Shown here in pieces: positions 8,786 to 16,711 of a stretch of DNA of 64,000 nucleotides; the first letter of the stretch is position 1; each line of letters starts with the position of its first letter. This stretch comes from Oscillospiraceae bacterium. GTDB lineage: Bacteria; Bacillota; Clostridia; Oscillospirales; Ruminococcaceae. Position numbers and translations under genes: made by a program. Below the pieces are notes generated by a model, which worked only from the letters and a program-made list of their open reading frames with translations, did not search any database and was not told the DNA's origin. The stretch covers positions 41,773 through 105,772 of the forward strand of contig SFFJ01000003.1 in assembly GCA_004557855.1 (NCBI GenBank), given 5' to 3'.

Positions 8786-9832
8786 ATGCCGACATTCCCC
8801 GTTAATACTCCGCACCCCTACCCCGTCACGATAGAAAAAGGGCTGCTGCACACCGTGGGCGAAAGGCTGCTGCCGCTGCATCCGCCCTGCCGGGCTGCAG
8901 TGCTGGCCGATGAAACGGTGTTCCCGCTGTACGGCCCGGCGGTGATGCAGTCGCTGGAGGGGGCGGGCTACCGCCCCACCCGCCTGTCCCTGCCTGCCGG
9001 CGAGGCCGGTAAGACATGGGAGGTACTGGGCGGACTGCTGGAACGGTTGGCCGAGGAGGGCCTGACCCGCGGCGACCTGCTGGTGGTATTGGGGGGCGGC
9101 TCCGCCTGTGATGTGGGCGGGCTGGCAGCGGCCCTGTACCACCGGGGGATGGACGTTGCTTATGCTGCCACCACCCTGCTGGCCGGGGTGGATGCCGCCA
9201 TCGGCGGGAAAACGGCGGTGGACCTGCCTGCCGGGAAAAATCTGGCCGGGGTCATCCGGCAGCCGCTGGCCGTTTTTATTGACCCGGACTGTTTAGCGAC
9301 CCTGCCGGAAGCGGCTTTGGCAGCGGGGATGGCAGAGGCGGTCAAAACCGGCGTTCTGGCCGGGGAGGAGCTGTGGCCGCTGGTCGCCGCCCCGGAGCCG
9401 GACTATTTTGATGTGCTGTGCGGCTGCGCCGCCTATAAGGCTGCGGTCGTTTCGCAGGAGGAGCAGGATGCCGGCATCCGGTTTTCCCTTAATTTGGGGC
9501 ATACTGTGGGCCATGCGGTGGAGCGGCACAGCGGCTATACCATCAGCCACGGCGAGGCGGTGGCGATCGGGCTGGCGACGATGGCAAGGGCCGGGGCAGC
9601 GCTGGGCTGGTGCGAGCCCATTGCGGCGGAGCGCATAAAAACAGCGCTGAAGCGGCGGGGACTGCCGCTATGCTACCGCTGCAAACCGGAGGAGCTGCTG
9701 CCCTATTTATGGGCGGATAAAAAGCGGCAGGGCGAGGAGCTGACGGTGGTGCTGCCGCACCGGATCGGGTACTGTTCCCTGCGCAGGATGAAAGAGCCGC
9801 AGCTTTTGCGGTTGCTGCGGGAGGGGCTGTGA
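8786..9832 (+). CDS. aroB: 3-dehydroquinate synthase
   Basis: 348 aa from the ATG at 8786 (GAAAGGCGGCGAAACC-ATG); an upstream in-frame ATG at 8705 lies in the promoter. The NAD-binding segment LLVVLGGGSACDVGGLAAAL, the TTLLAGVDAAIGGKTAVDLP and GKNLAGVIRQP motifs, and the zinc ligands in FSLNLGHTVGHAVE and ISHGEAVAIGL are all present. It converts DAHP to 3-dehydroquinate, step 2 of the shikimate pathway. First of three aro genes in a row (aroB, aroE-aroK fusion, aroQ). Confidence 0.95.
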   Translation: MPTFPVNTPHPYPVTIEKGLLHTVGERLLPLHPPCRAAVLADETVFPLYGPAVMQSLEGAGYRPTRLSLPAGEAGKTWEVLGGLLERLAEEGLTRGDLLVVLGGGSACDVGGLAAALYHRGMDVAYAATTLLAGVDAAIGGKTAVDLPAGKNLAGVIRQPLAVFIDPDCLATLPEAALAAGMAEAVKTGVLAGEELWPLVAAPEPDYFDVLCGCAAYKAAVVSQEEQDAGIRFSLNLGHTVGHAVERHSGYTISHGEAVAIGLATMARAGAALGWCEPIAAERIKTALKRRGLPLCYRCKPEELLPYLWADKKRQGEELTVVLPHRIGYCSLRRMKEPQLLRLLREGL

Positions 9833-9858
9833 CCCCGGGCGTGTGCAGACCCGCCGGG

Positions 9859-9949
9859 GGGCGCCGCAGGCAGCCCGCCCCCCGCAGGGGGGCGGGCTCG
9901 ACGGCTTCGCCGTCGGTTTCGCCCGCAGGGCGAAACGCCTGCGGCGCCC
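9859..9949. repeat. GC-rich four-way-junction element 5 (aroB-aroE)
   Basis: Outer arms GGGCGCCGCAGGC/GCCTGCGGCGCCC, a variant basal helix with compensatory changes, around AGCCCGCCCC, CGACGGC-TTC-GCCGTCG and GTTTCGCCC-GCA-GGGCGAAAC hairpins; about 91 nt. Confidence 0.82.
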
Positions 9950-10036
9950 TCCCTCTGCAGCGGCCTGCGCCTTGCAGTGAACCGGTGCCCGCCCGGCTGC
10001 GGCTTTGATGCAGGCGGAAAATGTGCGGCATCCCGC

Positions 10037-10400
10037 AAAAAGCGGGGAGCGGCTTGCGCTTGACCCTGCAGCGACCGGTGGGGATCGGTATTTGCCCCCA
10101 CGCCTGCCCGAAAGGGAGGGCTATGATATCCAACCTGAACGGGCTGCCCTGCAAAAATCCATACCGATAGAGAGCAGATTATATATCCGCCCCAAAAGCG
10201 GGAGCGGGGCTTTCCTCCCGTAATAATCGGAACAAAAAGGAAAGTTCATATATCCAAACCAAAAGCGGGAGCGCCCCGCGATAAGCAGTAATGATAGGTG
10301 CTTGCCCTATTCCCCGCCCCAAGGCGGGAGCGCAATTTGCAAAGGACAGCACCAAAAAGCAGGAGCAGGACCTGCCCCCGATACCGGGCGGGAGCGGGAA
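10037..10400 (+). repeat. Six degenerate copies of an AAAAGCGGGAGCG motif upstream of aroE-aroK
   Basis: Copies start near 10037, 10194, 10261, 10321, 10355 and 10386; spacing shortens toward the gene (157, 67, 60, 34, 31 nt). Several are preceded by C-runs that can pair with the GCGGG core (for example CCCGCC-CCAA-GGCGGG at about 10315-10330). The 583-nt gap between aroB and aroE-aroK holds no gene; this array and element 5 account for most of it. Function unknown. Confidence 0.7.
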
Positions 10401-10415
10401 GTAAAAAGGAGGGTC

Positions 10416-11645
10416 ATGATGCAATATGGATTGATCGGGTGGCCGCTGGGCCACAGCATTTCCCCGCAGCTGCACCGGCGGCTGGCCGGGGTGAACTATG
10501 AGCTGCATCCGCTGCCGGAGGAGCAATTTGACCGGTTTATGCGGGAAAAGGACTTTGCGGCGGTGAATGTGACCATCCCCTATAAGCGGCGGGTGCTGCC
10601 CTACTGCGCGCAGCTTACCCCCGCGGCGCAGCGCTGCGGCAGCGTGAATTTGCTGGTGAAGGGGCCGGACGGCACCCTGACCGGCGACAACACCGACCTT
10701 GCGGGGTTAACCTTTTTGCTGCGGCAGAACGGCCGGAGTCTGACGGGGGAAACGGTGGCGATCCTGGGCAGCGGCGGGACCGGCCATACGGCAAAGGCTG
10801 CCGCCGAGGAGCTGGGCGCCGCCGAAATAGCGGTGGTGAGCCGCACCGGAGAGCTGAACTATGAAAATCTGGCCGAACGGTATGGGGACCGGGCGTTTTA
10901 TCTTATCAATACCACGCCGGTGGGGATGGCCCCGGAAAGCGGCGTTTCCCCGCTGGAGCTTCGGGCATTCCCGCACTGCAATGGGGTAGCGGATGTGATT
11001 TACAACCCGCTGCGGACCCGACTGTGCCAGCAGGCTGCCGCCATGGGGATTCCCGCCTGCGGCGGCTTGCTGATGCTGACCGCACAGGCTGCGGCGGCGG
11101 AATACGCCTTCGGTGCGGCGACCCCGGCGGAGGAAACGGTTTTGCAGGTGTGGCGGGAGGTTTTGGCCGAGCGCCGCAATCTGGTGTTCATCGGGATGCC
11201 GGGAAGCGGCAAAACCACGGTGGGACGGCTGGCGGCCGCCCTGCTGAACCGGGAATTCATCGACTGCGATGAGCAGTACCGGGCCGAGTACGGCATCACC
11301 CCCGAGGAGGAGCTGCTGACCCACGGGGAGCTGTACTTCCGGGAACGGGAGGAGGCGCTGATCCGCGGGCTGGCCGCCAAAACCGGCTGCGTGATAGCGG
11401 CGGGGGGCGGTGCGGTGCTGCGGGAGGAGAACATCTGCGCCCTGCGGGAAAACGGGCTTTTGTGCCGGCTGCAGCGCCCCGTGGCGCAGCTGCAAACCGC
11501 CGGCCGGCCGCTTTCCGCAGACATACGGGAGCTGGCTCGGCGGCGGGAGCCGCTGTACCGGGCGGCTGCCGATTTTACCGTAGAGAATAACGAAACGCCC
11601 GAGGCCGCTGCCGCGGCGGCGGTACGGGGGTTCCGACAGTTTTAG
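10416..11645 (+). CDS. aroE-aroK: Bifunctional shikimate dehydrogenase / shikimate kinase fusion
   Basis: 409 aa from tandem ATG codons after AAAAAGGAGGGTC. Residues 1 to about 250 are shikimate dehydrogenase: YGLIGWPLGHSISPQLH, the catalytic Lys in FAAVNVTIPYKRRVLPYC, GDNTDLAGL and the NADP loop GSGGTGHTAKA. Residues about 252-409 are shikimate kinase: FIGMPGSGKTTVGRLAA (Walker A), FIDCDEQYR, GELYFREREE, VIAAGGGAVLRE and LSADIRELARRREPLYR. Steps 4 and 5 of the pathway are therefore on one chain. The junction is short (QVWREVLAERRNLVFIG). Both active sites look intact. No stop or frameshift is seen between the domains. Confidence 0.94.
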   Translation: MMQYGLIGWPLGHSISPQLHRRLAGVNYELHPLPEEQFDRFMREKDFAAVNVTIPYKRRVLPYCAQLTPAAQRCGSVNLLVKGPDGTLTGDNTDLAGLTFLLRQNGRSLTGETVAILGSGGTGHTAKAAAEELGAAEIAVVSRTGELNYENLAERYGDRAFYLINTTPVGMAPESGVSPLELRAFPHCNGVADVIYNPLRTRLCQQAAAMGIPACGGLLMLTAQAAAAEYAFGAATPAEETVLQVWREVLAERRNLVFIGMPGSGKTTVGRLAAALLNREFIDCDEQYRAEYGITPEEELLTHGELYFREREEALIRGLAAKTGCVIAAGGGAVLREENICALRENGLLCRLQRPVAQLQTAGRPLSADIRELARRREPLYRAAADFTVENNETPEAAAAAAVRGFRQF

Positions 11646-11668
11646 CAGAGAGCCGGGAAGGGGCAGGC

Positions 11669-11751
11669 GGGCCGCAGGCCGGCCGCCCCCGCAGGGGGCG
11701 GCCCAGCGGGCGGAGCCCGCTGCGGCGGCGGAGCCGCCGGGCCTGCGGCCC
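11669..11751. repeat. GC-rich four-way-junction element 6 (aroE-aroK to aroQ)
   Basis: GGGCCGCAGGCC/GGCCTGCGGCCC around GGCCGCCCCC-GCA, CAGCGGGC-GGA-GCCCGCTG and CGGCGGC-GGA-GCCGCCG hairpins: 12+23+19+17+12 = 83 nt exactly. Right flank CCCCCTGCACGGG. Confidence 0.88.
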
Positions 11752-11816
11752 GAATGGGCCCCCTGCACGGGCTCTATCCGAAGCGATCACAAAAACCAAC
11801 CGAACGGGGGAAAACC

Positions 11817-12272
11817 ATGAAACTGTTTATCATCAACGGCCCCAACCTTGATATGCTGGGCATCCGGGAGCCGGAAATATACGGGAAGGAAAGCTATGCC
11901 GACCTGGAGCACTACCTGCACCGGGCCGCCGGGGAGCTGGGCCTTCAAATCGAGGTGTTCCAGTCCAATCACGAGGGCGCCCTCATCGATGAGGTGCACC
12001 GCGCCTATTTTGAGGGGGCGGACGGCATCATCATCAATGCGGGGGGCTATACCCATACCAGCATCGCCCTGATGGACGCACTGCTTTCGGTTTCGCTGCC
12101 GGTTATTGAGGTGCATCTCTCCGACCCCAGCCGCCGGGAGGAGTTCCGTCACCGCAGCTATGTGGCGATGGCGGCCAAAGCCAGCGTAGTAGGGCTGGGC
12201 TTTGCCGGGTACCGCCGCGCCATGGAGCTGCTGAAAGCCCTGGCAGCCGGGGGAGCAGACAATAAAGCCTGA
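11817..12272 (+). CDS. aroQ: Type II 3-dehydroquinate dehydratase
   Basis: 151 aa. The family motifs are clear: MKLFIINGPNLDMLGIREPE with the lid Tyr in IYG, FQSNHEGALIDEVH, IIINAGGYTHTSIALMDAL and PVIEVHLSDPSRREEFRH. It dehydrates 3-dehydroquinate (pathway step 3). The start follows a weak ribosome site in CGGGGGAAAACC-ATG. It is separated from aroE-aroK by element 6, so co-transcription is possible only through that structure. Confidence 0.94.
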   Translation: MKLFIINGPNLDMLGIREPEIYGKESYADLEHYLHRAAGELGLQIEVFQSNHEGALIDEVHRAYFEGADGIIINAGGYTHTSIALMDALLSVSLPVIEVHLSDPSRREEFRHRSYVAMAAKASVVGLGFAGYRRAMELLKALAAGGADNKA

Positions 12273-12302
12273 CCGCCCGCAATTGTGCGGGGGGAGGGCC
12301 CG

Positions 12303-12383
12303 GGGGCGCAGCCCCGCCCGCCGCAGGCGGGCGACACGAGCTTCGCTCGTGTGTTTCGGCGGAGCCAAAACGGGCTGCGCCCC
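12303..12383. repeat. GC-rich four-way-junction element 7 (aroQ-hisS)
   Basis: Exactly 81 nt: 12-nt arms GGGGCGCAGCCC/GGGCTGCGCCCC and three 19-nt hairpins CGCCCGCC-GCA, ACACGAGC-TTC-GCTCGTGT and GTTTCGGC-GGA-GCCAAAAC (one mismatch). Same arm set as elements 9, 13 and 18. Confidence 0.9.
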
Positions 12384-12474
12384 CTACCCTCTTCCCTTTT
12401 GGGCAAAGCTGTGATAAAATAAACCACAGACCGGCGCTATGCCGCCATTTCGTAAAAAGGAAGGAAGTACCCCT

Positions 12475-13782
12475 ATGGCCATCCTCACCACACGCCCCCG
12501 CGGCACCAATGATTTTCTCCCCGCCGAGACCCCCCGCTGGCAGTATGTCGAGCGCACCCTGCTTTCCACGGCGGCGCTGTACGGCTACGGCGAAATCCGC
12601 ACCCCCACCTTTGAGCATACCGAGCTGTTCCTGCGCGGCGTGGGCGATACCACCGATGTGGTAAATAAAGAAATGTACACCTTTACCGATAAGGGCGACC
12701 GTTCCGTTACCCTGCGCCCGGAGGGGACTGCCGGCATCTGCCGGGCGGCCATTGAAAACGGGCTGCTGGGCGATGCCCTGCCCCTCAAGGTCAGCTATGT
12801 CTTTAACTGCTTCCGCTATGAAAAGGCACAGCGGGGGCGCTACCGCCAGTTCCACCAGTTCGGGGTGGAATGCTACGGCGCCACCGGGCCCGTCACCGAT
12901 GCCGAGGTCATCTCGCTGGCGTGGGAGGGAATGCAGACCCTGGGGCTGAAGGACCTGACCCTTGCCGTCAATTCCATCGGCTGCCCCACCTGCCGGGCGG
13001 AATACCACAAGGCGCTGCGGGCGTATTTTGAGAGGCGCCGGGAGGAGCTGTGCGAGACCTGCCGGGAGCGTCTGGAGAAAAACCCCATGCGCATCCTGGA
13101 CTGCAAATCCCCCGTCTGCGGCGAGATCGCCAAGGGCGCCCCCCGGGTGCTGGACTACCTGTGCGGGGACTGCCGGGATCATTTTGAAAAGGTGCAGACC
13201 CTGCTGAAGGATGCCGATATCCCCTTTACCATCGATGCCGGCATTGTGCGGGGGCTGGACTACTACACCCGCACCGTCTTTGAGATCTCGGTTCCCGGCT
13301 TCCCGGCGCTGTGCGGCGGCGGGCGCTACGGCGGCTTGAGTCGTCAGCTGGGCGGCCCGGATGTCGAGGGCATCGGCTTTGCCATGGGGCTGGAACGGCT
13401 GATCATGGTGATGGAGCAGCAGGGCTGCGATTTCCCCGAGCCGCAGCAGTGCGACCTTTATATCGCTTCAATGGGAGAGGCGGCCGCCGAGGAGGCGTTC
13501 CGGCTGACCACCCAGCTGCGGCGGGAGGGCTATGCCGTCCAGTGCGACCTGATGGGGCGCAGCGTCAAGGCCCAGATGAAGTATGCCAATAAAATCGGCG
13601 CCCTGTACAGTATGGTGCTGGGGGACAGCGAGCTGCAAAGCGGCTCCGCCCAGCTGAAGCAGATGGCCACCGGCACCGCCAAGCCCATATCCCTTGCGCA
13701 TTTCCTGCCGGAATTTGAAACCGAGATGCAGAACGGCTGGTTTGCGGCCGCCGCCGAAGCCGCCGAGAAGATCGATCGCTGA
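12475..13782 (+). CDS. hisS: Histidyl-tRNA synthetase
   Basis: 435 aa. Class II core: RPRGTNDFLP at the N-terminus, VTLRPEGTAGICRA (motif 2 region), FRYEKAQRGRYRQFHQFGVE, the histidine-binding GLDYYTRTVFE, and ALCGGGRYGGL plus GFAMGLERLIM (motif 3). The C-terminal anticodon domain begins near residue 330. It charges tRNA-His. Start at the ATG after AAGGAAGTACCCCT. No T-box leader is visible. A hairpin terminator follows, so it is probably monocistronic. Confidence 0.96.
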   Translation: MAILTTRPRGTNDFLPAETPRWQYVERTLLSTAALYGYGEIRTPTFEHTELFLRGVGDTTDVVNKEMYTFTDKGDRSVTLRPEGTAGICRAAIENGLLGDALPLKVSYVFNCFRYEKAQRGRYRQFHQFGVECYGATGPVTDAEVISLAWEGMQTLGLKDLTLAVNSIGCPTCRAEYHKALRAYFERRREELCETCRERLEKNPMRILDCKSPVCGEIAKGAPRVLDYLCGDCRDHFEKVQTLLKDADIPFTIDAGIVRGLDYYTRTVFEISVPGFPALCGGGRYGGLSRQLGGPDVEGIGFAMGLERLIMVMEQQGCDFPEPQQCDLYIASMGEAAAEEAFRLTTQLRREGYAVQCDLMGRSVKAQMKYANKIGALYSMVLGDSELQSGSAQLKQMATGTAKPISLAHFLPEFETEMQNGWFAAAAEAAEKIDR

Positions 13783-13789
13783 AACATTT

Positions 13790-13824
13790 CCCCCGCTTGC
13801 CGCAAACGCAGGCGGGGGTTTTCT
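13790..13824 (+). terminator. Terminator after hisS
   Basis: CCCCCGC pairs with GCGGGGG across a 15-nt loop, followed by TTTTCTTT. Confidence 0.8.
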
Positions 13825-13900
13825 TTGCGGCGGGGTAATGGCGGTTGGCGCCGTTTTGCGCCCTTCCCGCCGAGCGGCGGTTTCTTTTTTGCAAAACCCT

Positions 13901-13928
13901 TTGACACCGCCCCTATTCGTGCTATAAT
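13901..13928 (+). promoter_or_regulatory. Promoter of aspS
   Basis: TTGACA (13901-13906), 16-nt spacer, TATAAT (13923-13928). The roughly 150-nt GC-rich leader up to aspS shows no T-box AGGGTGGNACCGCG motif and no riboswitch I recognise. Confidence 0.85.
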
Positions 13929-14087
13929 TAGTTGTTAATAAGTCAGATTTTGCTCACCGGGCAGAAGCGGGCGGGCGCGCCGCAGCGGGGGAGGGCGACC
14001 GGACGAGGTCGTCCCGACAAAAAGCGGAGGCGTGGCCGCCCGATCCCGGGAAAGCAATATCCCCAAAACAAAAGGAGTGCAAAACTT

Positions 14088-15878
14088 ATGGCAGATACCA
14101 TGCAAGGCCTCAAGCGCACCCATTACTGCGGCACCGTCACCCCGGAAATGATAGGCCGGGAAGTGGTGGTATGCGGCTGGGCGCAGAAAACCCGTGATAT
14201 GGGCACCCTCGTATTTATCGATCTGCGGGACCGTACCGGCATCGTGCAACTGGCCTTCGATGATAAAACCGACCCCGCCGTGCTGACCAAGGCGCAGCGG
14301 GTGCGTGCCGAATATGTGCTGATGGCCCGCGGCGTGCTGCGTCAGCGGGAGTCGGTCAACCATGAGATCCCCACCGGCGAGGTGGAGGTGTATGTGACCG
14401 AGCTGCGGGTGCTGGCCGAAAGCAATACCCCGCCCTTTGCCATCAGCGATGACAGCAAGGGCGTAAAGGAGGAGCTGCGCCTGAAGTACCGCTACCTGGA
14501 CCTGCGCCGCCCCGAAATGCAGAGCGCCATCGCCATGCGCCACCGCATTGTTAAGGTGGCCCGTGACTACTACGATACCAACGGCTTTTTGGAGATCGAG
14601 ACCCCCGTGCTCATCAAATCCACCCCGGAGGGCGCCCGTGACTACCTGGTGCCCAGCCGTGTGCAGCAGGGTAAATTCTATGCGCTGCCCCAGTCCCCCC
14701 AGCTGTATAAGCAGATTTTGATGTGCTCCGGCTTTGACCGCTATATGCAGATCGCCCGCTGCTTCCGTGATGAGGACCTGCGTGCCGACCGTCAGCCGGA
14801 ATTCACCCAGATCGACGTGGAAATGTCCTTCATCGATGAGGAGGACATCATGGCGATGAACGAGGGCTTTATGAAGCGCGTCTTTAAGGAGGTACTGGGC
14901 AAGGAGCTCGAGACCCCCTTCCGCCGCATCAAATACCGAGACGCCATGGATAACTACGGCATCGATAAGCCCGATACCCGCTTTGACCTGCGGCTGCACG
15001 ATCTCTCCGAGATCCTGAAAAATACCGGCTTTGCGGTATTCTCCGGCGCCATCGCCGGGGGCGGCTCGGTGCGGGGCATCAATGCCAAGGGCGCTGCCGA
15101 AAAGCTCTCCCGCAAGGAGATCGATAAGCTGACCGATTTTGTAAAGACCTACCGTGCCAAGGGGCTGGCCTACACCCGCTGGACCCACGAGGGACGTTCC
15201 TCCAGCTTTGAAAAGTTCCTCACCGAGGAGGAGATCGCCGGCATCCACAAGGCGCTGGACGCCGAGGAGGGCGACCTGCTGCTCATCGTGGCCGACGCCA
15301 AGAATGAGGTCGTGTATGATGCGCTGGGCCAGCTGCGCAACCACCTTGCCCAGAAGCTCGGTCTCATCGAGCCGGGCACCTTCGACCTTTTGTGGGTCAC
15401 CGAGTTCCCGCTGTTCGAGTACAGCGAGGAGGAGGGACGCTACATGGCGAAGCACCACCCCTTCACCTGCCCCATGCTGGAGGACCTCGATATGATCGAG
15501 AGCGACCCCGGCCACTGCCGTGCCCGTGCCTATGATATGGTCATGAACGGCTGCGAGGTCGGCGGCGGTTCCATCCGTATCAACACCATGGAGCTGCAGG
15601 AGCGGATGCTGGTGGCACTGGGCTTCACCCCCGAAAGCGCCGAGGAGCGCTTCGGCTTCCTGCTGGAGGCATTCCGGTACGGCGCACCGCCCCACGGCGG
15701 CATGGCCTTCGGCCTGGACCGTCTGGTGATGCTGCTGCTGGGCAAGGAGTCCATCAAGGAGGTCATCGCCTTCCCCAAGGTGCAGAACGCCAGCGAGCTG
15801 ATGAGCGGCTGCCCCGCCGAGGTGGAGGATAAATCCCTGGCCGAGCTGGCCATTAAGGTAGACCTGCCGCAAGAATAA
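14088..15878 (+). CDS. aspS: Aspartyl-tRNA synthetase
   Basis: 596 aa, the bacterial-type length. OB-fold anticodon domain at residues 10-110 (VVVCGWAQKTRDMGTLVFID), class II motif 2 FRDEDLRADRQPEFTQID, the GAD insertion domain (about residues 290-420), and motif 3 GMAFGLDRLVMLLLGK. Start chosen at the ATG after AAAAGGAGTGCAAAACTT; the frame stays open upstream into the leader but has no better ribosome site. Whether it is discriminating or also serves tRNA-Asn cannot be told here because no gatCAB or asnS lies in the window. Confidence 0.96.
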   Translation: MADTMQGLKRTHYCGTVTPEMIGREVVVCGWAQKTRDMGTLVFIDLRDRTGIVQLAFDDKTDPAVLTKAQRVRAEYVLMARGVLRQRESVNHEIPTGEVEVYVTELRVLAESNTPPFAISDDSKGVKEELRLKYRYLDLRRPEMQSAIAMRHRIVKVARDYYDTNGFLEIETPVLIKSTPEGARDYLVPSRVQQGKFYALPQSPQLYKQILMCSGFDRYMQIARCFRDEDLRADRQPEFTQIDVEMSFIDEEDIMAMNEGFMKRVFKEVLGKELETPFRRIKYRDAMDNYGIDKPDTRFDLRLHDLSEILKNTGFAVFSGAIAGGGSVRGINAKGAAEKLSRKEIDKLTDFVKTYRAKGLAYTRWTHEGRSSSFEKFLTEEEIAGIHKALDAEEGDLLLIVADAKNEVVYDALGQLRNHLAQKLGLIEPGTFDLLWVTEFPLFEYSEEEGRYMAKHHPFTCPMLEDLDMIESDPGHCRARAYDMVMNGCEVGGGSIRINTMELQERMLVALGFTPESAEERFGFLLEAFRYGAPPHGGMAFGLDRLVMLLLGKESIKEVIAFPKVQNASELMSGCPAEVEDKSLAELAIKVDLPQE

Positions 15879-15883
15879 ACCAA

Positions 15884-15912
15884 AATCCCCGCTGCACGGC
15901 GGGGATTTTTTC
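15884..15912 (+). terminator. Terminator after aspS
   Basis: AATCCCCGC-TGCACG-GCGGGGATT followed by a T-run. Confidence 0.9.
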
Positions 15913-15917
15913 CGGGC

Positions 15918-15946
15918 TTGACTTTTTCACAGAGGTTCGCTATCTT
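15918..15946 (+). promoter_or_regulatory. Promoter of the DUF3592-like gene
   Basis: TTGACT (15918-15923), 17-nt spacer, TATCTT (15941-15946). Confidence 0.6.
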
Positions 15947-15982
15947 TGTGGAGAAGGCACCGCGGAGAAAGGGGACGAGAGA

Positions 15983-16531
15983 ATGACGGAGACGGAGATC
16001 ATCAGGCTGGTGTTCGGGCTGTTTTTGGGCGTGGGCGGGGGCGTGCTGCTCCTGCTGGCCTTTACCGTCGGTTATCGGTATTTGGTGATGGAGCAGCGCT
16101 GCACCTGCCGTACCAACGGGACGGTAACGGGATACAGCGCCGTCTGCTACGGCGGGGAGAATAGTGCGGTGCATCTGTCGGTGGTGCGCTATACGGCAGA
16201 GGGGCGGGAATACCGGGTGACCGGGCCCCGCTACCGGGGGTATGTAAGCCGTACCATCCGCACGCCCCTTGCGGGGAATGCCTGCCGCTGCTATGAGAAA
16301 AACGGGGTTCTGCACATCGAGCGCAGCCGCAATTCTATCATCGGAGTGAGCCGCAACCCCATGGCGGAGCAGTACCCCGTGGGAACGGTGCTGCCGGTTT
16401 GGTTCGACCCAAAAAAGCCGAAGCGGAGCTATGTGCTGCGCTGCGTGGATAACAGATGGGTCTTCTGGCTGCTGCTTTTGTGTGGGGTAGTGCTGCTGGC
16501 CGGCTGCGTGGCGGTCGTTGCCCTGCTGTGA
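15983..16531 (+). CDS. Small two-helix membrane protein, DUF3592-like
   Basis: 182 aa. Membrane helices at about residues 8-32 and 158-180 bracket a soluble beta-rich domain with GTVTGYSAVCYGG...VVRYTAEGREYRVTG and VGTVLPVWFDPKKPKRSYVL. That order (GTV..., Y.a.GreY, G..vpV.yDPknP) resembles DUF3592 proteins of unknown function, in which the central part is extracytoplasmic. GAAAGGGGACGAGAGA precedes the ATG. It has its own promoter and lies alone between the aspS terminator and the convergent gpsA. Confidence 0.7.
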   Translation: MTETEIIRLVFGLFLGVGGGVLLLLAFTVGYRYLVMEQRCTCRTNGTVTGYSAVCYGGENSAVHLSVVRYTAEGREYRVTGPRYRGYVSRTIRTPLAGNACRCYEKNGVLHIERSRNSIIGVSRNPMAEQYPVGTVLPVWFDPKKPKRSYVLRCVDNRWVFWLLLLCGVVLLAGCVAVVALL

Positions 16532-16555
16532 GCCGGCAGCGGGGCGTTGGAAGAC

Positions 16556-16640
16556 CGGGCGCAGCCCCGGCGGTGCTTCGCACCGCCGCCGCGGCCGAAG
16601 GCCGCGGGAACCGTCCGGAGGACGGTTCGGGCTGCGCCCG
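16556..16640. repeat. GC-rich four-way-junction element 8 (3' of convergent genes)
   Basis: Outer arms CGGGCGCAGCCC/GGGCTGCGCCCG around CGGCGGTGC-TTC, CCGCGGCC-GAA-GGCCGCGG and GAACCGTCC-GGA hairpins: 12+21+19+21+12 = 85 nt. It shares its first arm with elements 1 and 2 (loop complemented). Confidence 0.88.
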
Positions 16641-16711
16641 GAAAGCCCACGCAAAGAAAAAATCCGCCCCCGGAAAGGAAGCCTGCCGCTTCCCCTCCGG
16701 GGGCCTTGCCA

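Noticed and set aside
13929..14087. T-box riboswitch upstream of aspS
   Set aside because: The leader is GC-rich and structured but lacks the conserved T-box sequence and AG bulge; no tRNA-dependent terminator is visible.
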